This document shows positions 1 through 9,130 of a DNA stretch of 64,000 bases, piece after piece. Position 1 is the stretch's first letter; every line of letters begins with the position of its first letter. The stretch is from the NCBI RefSeq assembly GCF_002970975.1, contig NZ_PNFA01000006.1, forward strand, positions 124,001 through 188,000, read 5' to 3'. A program made the translations under genes and the position numbers. This stretch comes from Microbacterium halophytorum. Lineage in GTDB: Bacteria > Actinomycetota > Actinomycetes > Actinomycetales > Microbacteriaceae. The notes below the pieces were generated by a model. The model worked only from the letters and a program-made list of their open reading frames with translations, had not been told where the DNA came from and searched no databases.

Positions 1-34
1 CGAGGCGCGCGGCGCGCCGATCGGGCGCGGTATC

Positions 35-50
35 CGCTCCGACCGGAGCG
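35..50 (-). terminator. Weak hairpin downstream of the iron-siderophore binding protein gene
   Basis: A 6-bp stem (CGCTCC / GGAGCG) with a 4-base loop lies about 20 bases past the stop codon of the binding-protein gene. No T-tract follows, so it may be only a stabilising hairpin. The rest of the 69 bases before the gene shows GC-rich palindromic words but no gene. Confidence 0.3.
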
Positions 51-69
51 CCGCGCGTCTCGGTGACGG

Positions 70-1104
70 TCACTCGCCCAGAGCCGACACGTACGCGTCG
101 ATGATCTGCTGGGCCGAGCGCGGGCCGCCGAAGGTCCAGATGCCGGCGGGGAAGCTGTACACGCGCTCCTCGGTGACGGCCGGGAGCGACGCCCAGACCT
201 CGTTGCTGTCCAGCGCGGTGACGAAGTCGTCCTCGGCGTCGTCGACCGTGCCGGTGTGCAGCAGGTTCGCGTCGCCGACGGCGACCATGCCCTCGATATC
301 GGTCTGGCCCAGGCCGTAGGCCGCGTCGACCTCGCCGGTCCAGGCGTTCGTGAGGCCGAGCTCCTCGCCGATCTCGCCGATCAGCGAGCCCTGGCCGAAC
401 GGGCGGATGGCGACGTTGCCGCCGTCGACCCAGCCGTCGAAGAACACGAAGTCGGTGGTGGCCAGGTCGGCATCCGCGAGCTCGCCCGAGGCCTCGGCGA
501 GGTGGGCCTCGAACTCGTCGGTGACGACCTCGGCGCGCTCCTCGCGGCCCGTCGCCTGTGCGATGAGGTCGAAGGTCGACAGCATCTTCGCGATGGGGTC
601 GGCCGCGTCGGCGCCGATCGTGGCGAGCACGGGCACGTCGTACGCCTCGAGCTGGGAGATGATCTCGTCGTCCGCGCCGGTGGCCTCGACGATCACGAGG
701 TCGGGGTCGGTCGCGAACAGCGCCTCGAGGTTCGGCTCCTGGCGCGTTCCCACGTCGGTGATGCCGTCGGGGAGGGCCTCGGCGGTGTCCCACGTCGAGT
801 ACCCCTCGGCATCGGCGACCGCCACGGGGGTGACGCACAGCGTGAGCGCGTCCTCGATCTGCTGCCATTCCAGGATGGCGACGCGCTCCGCCGGCTCTTC
901 GAGCTCGACCGTGCGGCCGTAGTCGTCGGTCAGGGTGACCGGGTCGGTCGACGTCGCGGTCTCGTCGGCCGAGCAGTCGGCGCTGGACGCCGACTCGGGG
1001 GCCGCCGTGTCCTCAGCGGCGACGTCGGTCGTGCCGCATCCGGACAGCGCGAGCGCGAGGACGCCGAGCGCCGCGAGCGAGGCGAGGGGTGCCTTCTTCA
1101 TCAT
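70..1104 (-). CDS. Iron-siderophore ABC transporter substrate-binding lipoprotein
   Basis: This is a periplasmic-binding-type lipoprotein of the FepB/FhuD family, which captures ferric siderophores outside the membrane and delivers them to a FecCD permease. The 344-residue product starts with a lipoprotein signal peptide whose lipobox ends LALSGC, with the lipidated cysteine near residue 23. The body carries the family's typical segments, for example PERVAILEW near the N-terminal lobe and DPDLVIVE in the middle. The start is the first of two tandem ATGs, next to an AGAGGA ribosome site. It follows the ATPase gene by 8 bases, so the two form one operon. No permease is visible here; it may lie past the left edge. 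The siderophore is unknown. Confidence 0.88.
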   Translation of the reverse strand: MMKKAPLASLAALGVLALALSGCGTTDVAAEDTAAPESASSADCSADETATSTDPVTLTDDYGRTVELEEPAERVAILEWQQIEDALTLCVTPVAVADAEGYSTWDTAEALPDGITDVGTRQEPNLEALFATDPDLVIVEATGADDEIISQLEAYDVPVLATIGADAADPIAKMLSTFDLIAQATGREERAEVVTDEFEAHLAEASGELADADLATTDFVFFDGWVDGGNVAIRPFGQGSLIGEIGEELGLTNAWTGEVDAAYGLGQTDIEGMVAVGDANLLHTGTVDDAEDDFVTALDSNEVWASLPAVTEERVYSFPAGIWTFGGPRSAQQIIDAYVSALGE

Positions 1105-1112
1105 TCCTCTGT

Positions 1113-1970
1113 TCAGTTCGTCGAGGCGGTGAGCAGGGCATCGGATGCCCGGCGACGCCGCTCCTGGTGACGCCCGCGCGGGTGCACGCGGACGTGGCCT
1201 GTCTCGGCGTCGACGACGGTGTCGATCCGCAGTCCGTAGACCTCGGTGAGGTTCTCGGAGGTGAGCACGTCTTCCGGGGCGCCGGCAGCGCGGACGCGTC
1301 CGGCCTGGATGAGGACGACCTCGTCGGCGACGGACGCCGCGTGGTCGAGATCGTGGAGGACGACGCCGAGCGCCGTGCCGCGATCGGCGAGGTCGCGCAC
1401 GAGCTCGAGCGTCTCGATCTGGTAGCGCAGGTCCAGGTGGTTCGTCGGCTCGTCCAGCAGCAGGATTCCCGTGTCCTGCGCGAGGCACGTGGCCAGCCAC
1501 ACGCGCTGCAGCTCGCCGCCGGACAGCTCGTCGACCGCGCGGTGCGCCATGTCGGCGAGGCCCGTGAGCGCGAGCGCGTGGGAGATGGCGGCGTGGTCGG
1601 AGCCGCTCATGCCGGAGAAGCGGCCGCGGTGCGGGTGGCGGCCGAAGGCCACGACGTCGCGGATCTCCAGGCCGGAGGGGTGGGGGCGGGACTGCGACAG
1701 CATGGCGACGGTGCGCGCGAACTCGCGGGAGGTGAGCGCGCGGGATTCCGCGTCACCGACGTGCACCGTCCCGGCGTCGATCGGATGCAGCCGCGCGAGC
1801 GAGCGCAGCACCGTGGACTTGCCGCTGCCGTTCGGGCCGATCAGGGCCGTGACCTCTCCCGGGCGCAGCTGGAGCGACACATCGTGCACGACCCGGTCCT
1901 TGCGGTAGCCGAGCGCCAGGCTGTCGCCGCGCAGCGCGCTGAGGGAGTGGTCGGCATCGGGGGCAGTCAC
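1113..1970 (-). CDS. Iron-siderophore ABC transporter ATP-binding protein (FecE/FepC-like)
   Basis: This 285-residue ATPase would power uptake of a ferric siderophore. Walker A is GPNGSGKST at about residue 45, the signature is LSGGELQRV near 145, and Walker B with the catalytic glutamate is LLLDEPT near 165, followed by an H-loop in VVLHDLDH. The GTG start abuts the 19-bp iron box with no room for a ribosome site, which suggests a leaderless mRNA; an ATG overlapping it by one base is out of frame and followed at once by a stop. The gene reads into the binding-protein gene. Iron repression through a DtxR/IdeR regulator is a strong inference from the box. Confidence 0.9.
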   Translation of the reverse strand: MTAPDADHSLSALRGDSLALGYRKDRVVHDVSLQLRPGEVTALIGPNGSGKSTVLRSLARLHPIDAGTVHVGDAESRALTSREFARTVAMLSQSRPHPSGLEIRDVVAFGRHPHRGRFSGMSGSDHAAISHALALTGLADMAHRAVDELSGGELQRVWLATCLAQDTGILLLDEPTNHLDLRYQIETLELVRDLADRGTALGVVLHDLDHAASVADEVVLIQAGRVRAAGAPEDVLTSENLTEVYGLRIDTVVDAETGHVRVHPRGRHQERRRRASDALLTASTN

Positions 1971-1971
1971 A

Positions 1972-1990
1972 TTAGGGGAGCCTAACCTAT
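1972..1990 (-). promoter_or_regulatory. Iron box (DtxR/IdeR-type operator) upstream of the iron ATPase gene
   Basis: The top strand reads TTAGGGGAGCCTAACCTAT. This matches the palindromic actinobacterial iron-box consensus TTAGGTTAGCCTAACCTAA at 16 of 19 positions. It lies immediately next to the GTG start of the ATPase gene, as expected if it covers the promoter of a leaderless transcript. Confidence 0.8.
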
Positions 1991-2049
1991 AGCCGCCGCC
2001 ACGCCAAGCGGGCCGGCGCGACAGCGGCCCCCTCGGGCGCCGCGCCGCG

Positions 2050-3651
2050 TCAGCCGGCGGTCGACCCGGCCGCGATGAGCTCCGCCGTGAACGCGTGCTG
2101 CGGCTCCGCGTACACGCTCTCGGTCGGACCGAGCTCGACGACCTCGCCGCCGCGCATCACGGCCACGCGGTCGCTCACGCGGCGCACGACGGCGAGGTCG
2201 TGCGAGATGAACACGATTCCGAGGCCCTCGTCCCTCTGCAGGGCCAGCAGCAGGTCGAGGATGCCGGCCTGCGTCGTGACGTCGAGCGCCGAGACCGGCT
2301 CGTCGCAGATCAGCACGTCGGGCACGGCCGCCAGGGCGCGCGCGATCGCGACGCGCTGCCGCTGCCCGCCCGAGAGCGTCGCCGGCATCCGGCCCAGCAG
2401 CTCGGCGCCGAGGCCGACGCGCGCCAGCAGCTCGCGGTCGCCGGGCGCCCCGTCGCGCCGCGAGTGGCGCAGCAGCGTCGCGACGCTGTGCCGGGGGTCG
2501 AACGATCCGAGGGGATCCTGGGGGACGAGCCGGATGCGCGGGGCCGGCTCCGGCATCCGGATCTCGCCGTCGTCGGGCCGCTCGGCGCCGATCATCAGGC
2601 GCGCCAGGGTGGTCTTGCCGGACCCGGACTCGCCGACGATGCCGAGCACCTCGCCGCGGGCGAGGCCGAGGCTCACGCCGCTGACGGCGGTGACGTCGCC
2701 GTAGCGGCGGGTGACGTTCTCGGCGGTGATCGCCGCGGGCGTCGGCGCGCCGCTCCGCCGGGCGCCTTCGCCCGCTCGCGCGGGCGGGGCGGCGCCGCGC
2801 TTCGGGCCGGACGGCACGGCCGCGAGCAGGGCTCGCGTCGTCGGGTGCTCGGGCGCGTCGAGCAGGCGCCGCAGCGGAGCGGCCTCGACGATCCGGCCGG
2901 CGTCGATCACCGCGACGCGGTCGGCGATGCGCGACACCGCGCGCAGGTCGTGGCTGATCAGGACGACGCCCATGCCCTCGTCGCGCAGGCTTCCGAGCAG
3001 GTCGAGCACCTTCACGGCCGTCGTCGCGTCGAGCGCCGTCGTGGGCTCGTCGGCGATCAGCACCTCGGCGTCGCCGACGACCGCCGACGCGATCAGGGCG
3101 CGCTGGCGCATGCCGCCGGAGAGCTCACCGGAGCGGCGGCGGAGCAGCGACTCAGCGTCGGGGAGGCCCGCGTCCTCGAGGGCGTCGACGACCCATTCGC
3201 GGCGCACCTTGCGCCCGATCCCGCCGACGGCGAGGATCTCGCCGACCTCGGCCCCGATCGTCCGCAGCGGGTCGAGCGACTGCAGGGCGTCCTGCAGCAC
3301 GAGCGCGACGTCGCGGCCCCGCACCCGCCGGCGGGCGCGTCGGCCGGCGCGCGCGAGGTCGGTGCCCGCGACCCAGAGTCGGTCGGCGGTCACCCGGGCG
3401 CGCCGGTCGTCCTGCGTCAGGCCGAGGAGGGTGCGCGCGAGGACCGACTTGCCCGCGCCCGACTCGCCGACGATCGCGAGGCACTCACCGGGCGCGACGG
3501 CGAGGTCGAGCCCGTCGAGCACGCCCCCGGCGCCCGGCAGGTCGACGCGCAGCCCTCGGACGTCCAGCGCGAGGGCAGCGTTCGGCCCCGTCAGGTCGAG
3601 GTCGACCCCGCGGCGCCTGTTCCGGCCCCCGCCGGCGCTCGTCGCGCTCAT
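2050..3651 (-). CDS. Peptide-type ABC transporter, fused double ATP-binding protein (DppD-DppF fusion)
   Basis: The 533-residue protein holds two complete nucleotide-binding domains in one chain, replacing the usual separate D and F subunits of an oligopeptide/dipeptide/nickel importer. Domain 1 has Walker A GESGAGKS near residue 63, signature LSGGMRQRA and Walker B LIADEPTTALD. Domain 2 has Walker A GESGSGKTT near residue 345, signature LSGGQRQRV and LICDEPVSALD. A linker rich in Pro, Ala and Gly separates them. The chosen ATG overlaps the stop codon of the upstream permease as ATGA, indicating translational coupling; an upstream in-frame ATG would lie deep inside that permease. It is the last gene of a four-gene operon. 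The exact substrate cannot be told from sequence. Confidence 0.92.
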   Translation of the reverse strand: MSATSAGGGRNRRRGVDLDLTGPNAALALDVRGLRVDLPGAGGVLDGLDLAVAPGECLAIVGESGAGKSVLARTLLGLTQDDRRARVTADRLWVAGTDLARAGRRARRRVRGRDVALVLQDALQSLDPLRTIGAEVGEILAVGGIGRKVRREWVVDALEDAGLPDAESLLRRRSGELSGGMRQRALIASAVVGDAEVLIADEPTTALDATTAVKVLDLLGSLRDEGMGVVLISHDLRAVSRIADRVAVIDAGRIVEAAPLRRLLDAPEHPTTRALLAAVPSGPKRGAAPPARAGEGARRSGAPTPAAITAENVTRRYGDVTAVSGVSLGLARGEVLGIVGESGSGKTTLARLMIGAERPDDGEIRMPEPAPRIRLVPQDPLGSFDPRHSVATLLRHSRRDGAPGDRELLARVGLGAELLGRMPATLSGGQRQRVAIARALAAVPDVLICDEPVSALDVTTQAGILDLLLALQRDEGLGIVFISHDLAVVRRVSDRVAVMRGGEVVELGPTESVYAEPQHAFTAELIAAGSTAG

Positions 3652-4490
3652 CGGCCCGCTCCCGACATCCGGCGGCCCAACACCGTCAGAGCGGTCGCGA
3701 CGACGACGATCGCGAGGCCGGGGAACACCGTCATCCACCAGGCGGTCGTGATGTAGACGCGCCCGGCGTTCAGCATCGCGCCCCATTCGGGCGACGGCGG
3801 TTCGGCGCCGAGGCCGAGGAAGCTCAGCGCGGAGACCCAGACGACGGCCTGCCCGACGCCGAGCGTCGCGGTGGCGACGAGGGGCCAGAGCGTGTTCGGC
3901 GCGATGTGCCGCAGGAAGGTGCGGCCGCGCCCCGTGCCCTCGAGCCGCGCGTACGCCACGTAGTCGCTGCGCGCGACGCCGCGCACGCGCGAGCGCAGGA
4001 TGCGCGCGTACCCCGGTGCGGTCGCGAGGCCGATCGCGAGCACGCTCGACGAGGTGCCGGCGCCGAGCACGGCGACGAACAGCAGCGCGAGCACGAGCGT
4101 CGGCAGGGCGAACAGCACCTCGATCGCGCGGCCGAGCGCCGCGTCGAGCCAGGCGGGCCCGAGCCCGGCCGCGAAGCCCACCACGAGCCCGAGCCCGATG
4201 CCGAGCCCCGTCGCGGCCAGGCCGATGCCGGCGGATGCCCGCGCGCCGTGCACGATGCGGGTCAGCACGTCGCGCCCCGATTCGTCGGTCCCCGCCGGGT
4301 GCGCCCAGCTCGGCGCCCGGAACGCGTCGCTCGGCGCGATCGCGAGGGGGTCGCCGGGCGCGAGCAGGCCGGGTGCGGCGATCGCGAGGGCGAGCAGCGC
4401 GACGAGGGCGAGCGCAATGGCTCCCGAGGGGCCGAGCGCTGCCCAGAACCGGATGAGGCGGCCGGGCCGCGTCGTGGGAGCGAGTGTCAT
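3648..4490 (-). CDS. Peptide-type ABC transporter permease (DppC-like)
   Basis: This 280-residue inner-membrane permease has a first transmembrane helix near residues 23-45, the N-terminal GTDESGRDVLTRIVHGAR segment typical of OppC/DppC, and about five further helices. The coupling-helix (EAA) segment is around YARLEGTGRGRTFLRHIAPN. It pairs with the DppB-like gene 52 bases upstream. The start ATG has a GGAGG ribosome site at good spacing; longer in-frame starts would run into the upstream gene. Its stop overlaps the ATPase start as ATGA. Confidence 0.9.
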   Translation of the reverse strand: MTLAPTTRPGRLIRFWAALGPSGAIALALVALLALAIAAPGLLAPGDPLAIAPSDAFRAPSWAHPAGTDESGRDVLTRIVHGARASAGIGLAATGLGIGLGLVVGFAAGLGPAWLDAALGRAIEVLFALPTLVLALLFVAVLGAGTSSSVLAIGLATAPGYARILRSRVRGVARSDYVAYARLEGTGRGRTFLRHIAPNTLWPLVATATLGVGQAVVWVSALSFLGLGAEPPSPEWGAMLNAGRVYITTAWWMTVFPGLAIVVVATALTVLGRRMSGAGR

Positions 4491-4542
4491 GAGCGCACCT
4501 CCGCGCGAGTGCGGGGCGTGCCGCGCGCCGCGTCGATGCCGG

Positions 4543-5607
4543 TCACGAGACCACCACCGCATCCGGTGCCCCCAGGCTCTGACGCTTCGCGCGGCGCAGG
4601 CGGGGGTCGACGAGGAGCTCCGCGGCATCGGTGAGGATGATCACCACGACGTACATGACGGCGACGACCGTGACGGCGCCGACGACGACGGGGACGTCCT
4701 GGGCGAGCGCCGCCTCCTGCAGCAGGCGCCCGAGGCCCGGCCTCGCGAACAGCACCTCGACGACGACGGCGCCGCTGAGGAGGTTGCCGAACGCCCAGCC
4801 GGACAGGGCGAGCGCGGGCAGCGACGCGTGCCGAAGAGTGTGGCGGAAGAACACGCGCGCCTCGCCGGAGCCCCGCGACCGCGACGTCGTCGCGAACGGT
4901 GCGGCATCCGCTTCGAGCACGGCGTCGCGCGAGACCTGCGCGAGGAACCCGGCGATGGGTACGGCGAGGGTGAACACCGGCAGGACGAGTCCCGCCGGGT
5001 CGCCCGGTTGGCTCGTCGCGGGGAACCAGCCGAGCGCGGAGGCGAAGACGAGGATGAGCACGGCGCCCAGCCAGAACTGCGGCATCACGGTCGACACGAT
5101 CTCGGCACCACGGATGACGGCGTCGACGGCGCGACCGATCTGCCCGCGCACGGTCGTCGCGATCAGCGCGCCGGTCACCGCGAGCGCCCAGGCCAGCGCG
5201 AGGGCGAGCACGGCGAGCAGGAGGGTGCCGGGCAGCTGGTCACCGATGAGCTCGGCCACGGGCTGCCTGCGCGCGTAGGAATCGCCCAGCTGCAGCGTCG
5301 CGATGCGCCACAGCTGCGTGAGGTACTGCACGAACAGCGGCCGGTCGAGGCCGTACTCCTCGACGGCGGCGGCGGTCGCCTCCGGCCCCGCCTGCGAGCC
5401 GGGGCCGCCCATGATGGCCTCGAGAGGGTCGCCCGTCGAGCGCAGCGCGAAGAACACGATCGTCGCGACGAGCCAGACGACCAGCACCGCCCGGCCGATC
5501 CGCGCGAGCACCCATCGGGCGACGGCGCGCGCGGTGCTGACACGACCGGATGCCGCGGCCGCCCCGTACGGGTCGGTCGCGGCATCCGGTCGTGCGCCCC
5601 CTGGCAT
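4543..5607 (-). CDS. Peptide-type ABC transporter permease (DppB-like)
   Basis: The 354-residue protein has the DppB layout: an N-terminal helix near residue 40 (VLVVWLVATIVFFALR), an extracytoplasmic segment with EEYGLDRPLFVQYL, then five helices, and the coupling-helix region with FFRHTLRHASLPALALSGW. The stop of the binding-protein gene is only 3 bases upstream of this ATG. The ribosome site is weak, so coupling to the upstream gene is likely. A GTG about 22 codons downstream is an alternative start. The C-terminal tail past the last helix is longer than usual and has no recognisable motif. Confidence 0.88.
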   Translation of the reverse strand: MPGGARPDAATDPYGAAAASGRVSTARAVARWVLARIGRAVLVVWLVATIVFFALRSTGDPLEAIMGGPGSQAGPEATAAAVEEYGLDRPLFVQYLTQLWRIATLQLGDSYARRQPVAELIGDQLPGTLLLAVLALALAWALAVTGALIATTVRGQIGRAVDAVIRGAEIVSTVMPQFWLGAVLILVFASALGWFPATSQPGDPAGLVLPVFTLAVPIAGFLAQVSRDAVLEADAAPFATTSRSRGSGEARVFFRHTLRHASLPALALSGWAFGNLLSGAVVVEVLFARPGLGRLLQEAALAQDVPVVVGAVTVVAVMYVVVIILTDAAELLVDPRLRRAKRQSLGAPDAVVVS

Positions 5608-5610
5608 GCG

Positions 5611-7248
5611 CTACTTCGTGAGCTGCGCGTTCAGCAGCAGCGGCGTCGCGATCGTGTGCAGCGCGTCGACGCCCGTCACGCCCTTGTACAGGAAGTGGTT
5701 CTGCTGGTCGTAGAGCGGCAGGACCGCGAAGCTGCCGAGGATGATCTCCTGCGCCTGCGCGTACAACTCGGTGCGCTCGGCGTCGTCGGTCGTGCGCAGG
5801 GCGTCCTCGAGCAGTCCGTCGAGCTCGGGCAGGGTCAGCTGAGCGTTGTTCGCGAAGTAGCCGGACGGTGCGGGGACCGTGGAGTCGGAGTGGTACAGGA
5901 TGCGCAGCACGTCGGGCCCGACGGTCGTGTACGGCGCCGAGACGGCCTCGTACTCGTGCGCCGCGAGCGCTCCGTACCAGGTCGACAGGTCGACGGGGTT
6001 CAGCTCGACGTCGAAGCCGACCGCCGCGGTGTTCGCCTGGATCTGCTCGAAGAGCGACTGCTCGGCCTCCGTCGACTGGTTGGTCGAGACGGGGAACCGC
6101 ACCGTCAGCGTCTCGCCGCCCTTCATCCGGACGCCGTCGTCGTTGCGCTCGGTCCAGCCGGCCTCGTCGAGCAGCTCGTTCGCCGCCTCCGGGTCGGTCG
6201 CGAACAGCGCCTCGTCGCTGACGCCCATCGGCTCGACGCTCGACAGCGCGGAGTAGGAGCGCTCCGCCGTGCCCCGGAAGAGCGACTCGATGCCGGGGTT
6301 CGGGTCGGCCGACCGGATGAACGCCTCGCGCACGCGGGCGTCATCGAACGGCGCCTGGGCCGTGTTCAGCTCGATGCGGTTGGCCGACGCGGGGCGCGGC
6401 GCGTCCAGGTGCTCGATGCCCTGCGCCTCGGCCGCGGCGATGTCGGTCGGGAGGGGGTTGTCGATGACGTGCACCTCGCCGGACGCGAGGGCGGCCTGGC
6501 GCGTGGCGGCATCCGGGATGAAGCGCCACTCGAGCGTGTCGACGTGAGCCGGGCCGTCGTGGTCGCGCTGCGGGTTCGTCGGCACGTAGTCGTCGTTGCG
6601 CGTCATCACGACGCGGTCCTGCGGCGCCCAGCTCTCGACGATGAAGGGGCCCGTGCCGATCGGGGCGGCGCAGTTCTCCTCCTGGCCGCGCTCGATGCCG
6701 GCCGGCGACTCCATGGCGCTCCACTGCTGGCTGAGCACCTCGAGCAGCGCCGACTTCGGGGTGGAGAGGTGGAAGCGCACGTGGGCGTCGTCGACGACCT
6801 CGACCTCGTCGATCTCCTTGACCGACAGGTAACCGGTCGACGAGGCCGTGTCCGGATCCTGCAGGTGCTCGATGTTGGCCTTGACGGCCGCGGCGTCGAA
6901 CGGGGTGCCGTCGGTGAAGCTCACGTCGTCGCGCAGCGCCAGGTTCCAGGTGAGGCCGTCGTCCGTTGCCTCCCACTCGGTCGCGAGCCAGGGCTCGATC
7001 TCGCCGTCGGCGCTGCGACCGACGAGCGGCTCGAGGTACTGGGTCGAGATGAGGCCCTGCGGGTAGTTGCCGCCGACGTGGGGGTCGAGGCAGGTCGGCT
7101 CGGCATCGCCCGTCGCGTAGACGAGCGTGCCGCCCTCTACGGTCGCCGCCTCTTCTTCGGGGGCGGCGGTGCCGCCGGCGCACCCGGCGAGGATCACGGC
7201 GACGGCCGCGAGTGCGGCGATGGGCAGGGAACGGCGGAACGGAAGCAT
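5611..7248 (-). CDS. Peptide-type ABC transporter substrate-binding lipoprotein (family 5)
   Basis: The 545-residue lipoprotein is a family 5 solute-binding protein and the first gene of the four-gene peptide-type import operon. The signal peptide ends in a lipobox VILAGC (cysteine about residue 22). The mature part begins with the family's GTLVYATGDAEPTCLDPH pattern, followed by the W-x-L-RDDVSFTDGTPFDA segment seen in DppA, OppA and NikA. GGAG lies a few bases upstream of the ATG. The ligand could be a peptide, nickel chelate, opine or similar compound; nothing in the sequence decides this. Confidence 0.9.
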   Translation of the reverse strand: MLPFRRSLPIAALAAVAVILAGCAGGTAAPEEEAATVEGGTLVYATGDAEPTCLDPHVGGNYPQGLISTQYLEPLVGRSADGEIEPWLATEWEATDDGLTWNLALRDDVSFTDGTPFDAAAVKANIEHLQDPDTASSTGYLSVKEIDEVEVVDDAHVRFHLSTPKSALLEVLSQQWSAMESPAGIERGQEENCAAPIGTGPFIVESWAPQDRVVMTRNDDYVPTNPQRDHDGPAHVDTLEWRFIPDAATRQAALASGEVHVIDNPLPTDIAAAEAQGIEHLDAPRPASANRIELNTAQAPFDDARVREAFIRSADPNPGIESLFRGTAERSYSALSSVEPMGVSDEALFATDPEAANELLDEAGWTERNDDGVRMKGGETLTVRFPVSTNQSTEAEQSLFEQIQANTAAVGFDVELNPVDLSTWYGALAAHEYEAVSAPYTTVGPDVLRILYHSDSTVPAPSGYFANNAQLTLPELDGLLEDALRTTDDAERTELYAQAQEIILGSFAVLPLYDQQNHFLYKGVTGVDALHTIATPLLLNAQLTK

Positions 7249-7403
7249 GGCTCCTCGGGTGGTTCGCGGACTCGGTCCGGAAAAGGGACCGTCGTCCAGC
7301 CTACCCGCGACCGCGCCCCCGGGCGCCGCGCGCTGCGCGGGCCCCGCAGGACGCGGGTCGCCGTCTTCGTCGAAGAACGGTGGCCCGCGTCATGCGAACG
7401 CGC

Positions 7404-8396
7404 TCAGACCGCCTGCGCGAACTCCGCTGGCTGGTCGTCGGCGAAGTGAGCGAGGTTCGCGGGCAGCGCCCGACCCTTCTCGCGCATGCTCTTCGCCCAG
7501 AGCCGACCGGCGCGGTACGACGAGCGCACGAGGGGCCCGGCGAGGACGCCGAGGAATCCGAGCCGCTCGGCGGTCTCCTTGAACTCGACGAACTCATCCG
7601 GCTTGACCCAGCGCGCCACCGGCATGTGGCGCGGGCTCGGGCGGAGGTACTGCGTCAGGGTGATGATGTCGCAGCCGGCGTCGCGCAGGTCGCGCAGGGC
7701 CTGCTCGACCTCATCCGGCTCCTCGCCCATGCCCAGGATCAGGTTCGACTTCGTGATGAGGCCGGCCTCATGGCCCTGCGTGATCACGCCGAGCGAGCGG
7801 TCGTAGTCGAAGGCCGGCCGGATGCGCTTGAAAACGCGCGGCACGGTCTCGACGTTGTGCGCGAACACCTCGGGCTGCGCGCTGAAGATCTCGCCGAGGA
7901 AGCGGGGGTCGCCGTTGTGCTCGTTCGCGAGGAGCTCGACGCCCGTGTTCGGGTTGAGGCGGTGGATCTGCCGCACCGTCTCTGCGTTGAGCCAGGCGCC
8001 CGTGTCGTCCAGGTCGTCGCGGGCGACCGACGTGACGGTCGCGTACCGGAGGCCCATCGTCCGCACGCTCTCGGCGACGCGGCGCGGCTCATCTGTGTCG
8101 TAGGCGTCGGGCTTGCCCGTGTCGATCTGGCAGAAGTCGCACCGGCGCGTGCACTGCGAGCCGCCGATCAGGAAGGTCGCCTCCCTGTCCTCCCAGCACT
8201 CGTAGATGTTGGGGCAGCCGGCCTCCTGGCACACCGTGTGCAGGTCCTCGCCCTTCACGAGCGAGCGGACGTCCTGGTAGGCGGGGCCCTGTCTGACGCG
8301 GGTCTTGATCCACTCCGGCTTCTTCTCGATCGGGGTCTGCGCGTTGCGGACCTCGAGGCGGAGGAGCTTGCGGCCATTGGGGGCCGTCGTGGTCAT
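7404..8396 (-). CDS. lipA: Lipoyl synthase
   Basis: LipA is a radical SAM enzyme that inserts two sulfurs into protein-bound octanoyl groups to make lipoate for pyruvate and 2-oxoglutarate dehydrogenases and the glycine cleavage H protein. The 330-residue protein shows both iron-sulfur sites: the auxiliary cluster motif [13 protein letters not shown] near residues 55-67 and the SAM-cluster motif CTRRCDFC near residues 80-90. The C-terminal region has [13 protein letters not shown] and ends near the conserved RSSYRAG. The ATG overlaps the lipB stop as ATGA, so the two lipoate genes are translationally coupled, lipB first. Confidence 0.97.
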   Translation of the reverse strand: MTTTAPNGRKLLRLEVRNAQTPIEKKPEWIKTRVRQGPAYQDVRSLVKGEDLHTVCQEAGCPNIYECWEDREATFLIGGSQCTRRCDFCQIDTGKPDAYDTDEPRRVAESVRTMGLRYATVTSVARDDLDDTGAWLNAETVRQIHRLNPNTGVELLANEHNGDPRFLGEIFSAQPEVFAHNVETVPRVFKRIRPAFDYDRSLGVITQGHEAGLITKSNLILGMGEEPDEVEQALRDLRDAGCDIITLTQYLRPSPRHMPVARWVKPDEFVEFKETAERLGFLGVLAGPLVRSSYRAGRLWAKSMREKGRALPANLAHFADDQPAEFAQAV

Positions 8397-9037
8397 GCGG
8401 GGATCCTCTCGAAGGCGTTGCGGAAGGCGCTCGCCGCGGCATCGGCGAGGTCGGCGGGGGAGACGTCGCGCCTGGATTCGCGCGCGATCGTCGTGACGCC
8501 CGCGTCGGCGATGCCGCAGGCGACGATCTCCTCGTACGGCGCGAGCGAATGGTTGCAGTTCAGGGCGAAGCCGTGCATCGTCACGCCGTGCGCGACGCGC
8601 ATGCCGATCGCGGCGATCTTGTCCTGCGCGCCGTCGGTGCGCTGCACCCAGACGCCGCTGCGGCCCTCCACGGCGATGCCGTCGATGCCGTACGGCGCGA
8701 TCAGCTCGATGAGCATCCGCTCGATCCGGCGCACGACCCCGACGGCGCGACCGCGGTCCTCGGCGTGCATGATCGGGTAGCCGACGAGCTGGCCGGGGCC
8801 GTGCCAGGTGATCCTGCCTCCGCGGTCGACGTTGATGACGGGGGTGCCGGATGCCGTGGGCCGTTCGTGCGGCTCCGTGCGGGAGCCCGCCGTGAAGACC
8901 GGTTCGTGCTCCAGCAGGATGAGCGTCTCCGGACGCGAGCCGTCGACGACGCCGGCGTGGACGGTGCGCTGCAACTCCCAGCCGTCGAGATAGGGGACGG
9001 CGTCCGGGGCGAAGCCCGCCCGCAGCACATCGATCAT
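8393..9037 (-). CDS. lipB: Octanoyltransferase
   Basis: LipB transfers octanoate from acyl carrier protein to the lipoyl domains that LipA then sulfurates. The 214-residue protein carries the signature [17 protein letters not shown] near residue 72, the conserved lysine in DKIAAIG and the catalytic cysteine in FALNCNHSL. Length is normal for the family. A GGGAAG ribosome site precedes the ATG. The gene opens the lipB-lipA pair and is transcribed away from the TetR-type regulator that starts 93 bases upstream. Confidence 0.96.
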   Translation of the reverse strand: MIDVLRAGFAPDAVPYLDGWELQRTVHAGVVDGSRPETLILLEHEPVFTAGSRTEPHERPTASGTPVINVDRGGRITWHGPGQLVGYPIMHAEDRGRAVGVVRRIERMLIELIAPYGIDGIAVEGRSGVWVQRTDGAQDKIAAIGMRVAHGVTMHGFALNCNHSLAPYEEIVACGIADAGVTTIARESRRDVSPADLADAAASAFRNAFERIPA

Positions 9038-9130
9038 TCGGCTTCCCGCTCTCTTCACCGGACCGGCCTTTTCGGACTCGGTCCAATAATCTCTCGGTGG
9101 CACCCACCCTAGCGCGGATAGAGTGGGGTC

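Noticed and set aside
2050..3651. Frame fusion artefact in the double ATPase gene
   Set aside because: Both domains are complete with a linker, and such DppD-DppF fusions are common in actinobacteria, so a sequencing error is not needed.
4000..7449. A plus-strand open frame of about 1150 codons over the peptide transporter genes
   Set aside because: It is antisense to three well-recognised transporter genes and its product is low complexity.
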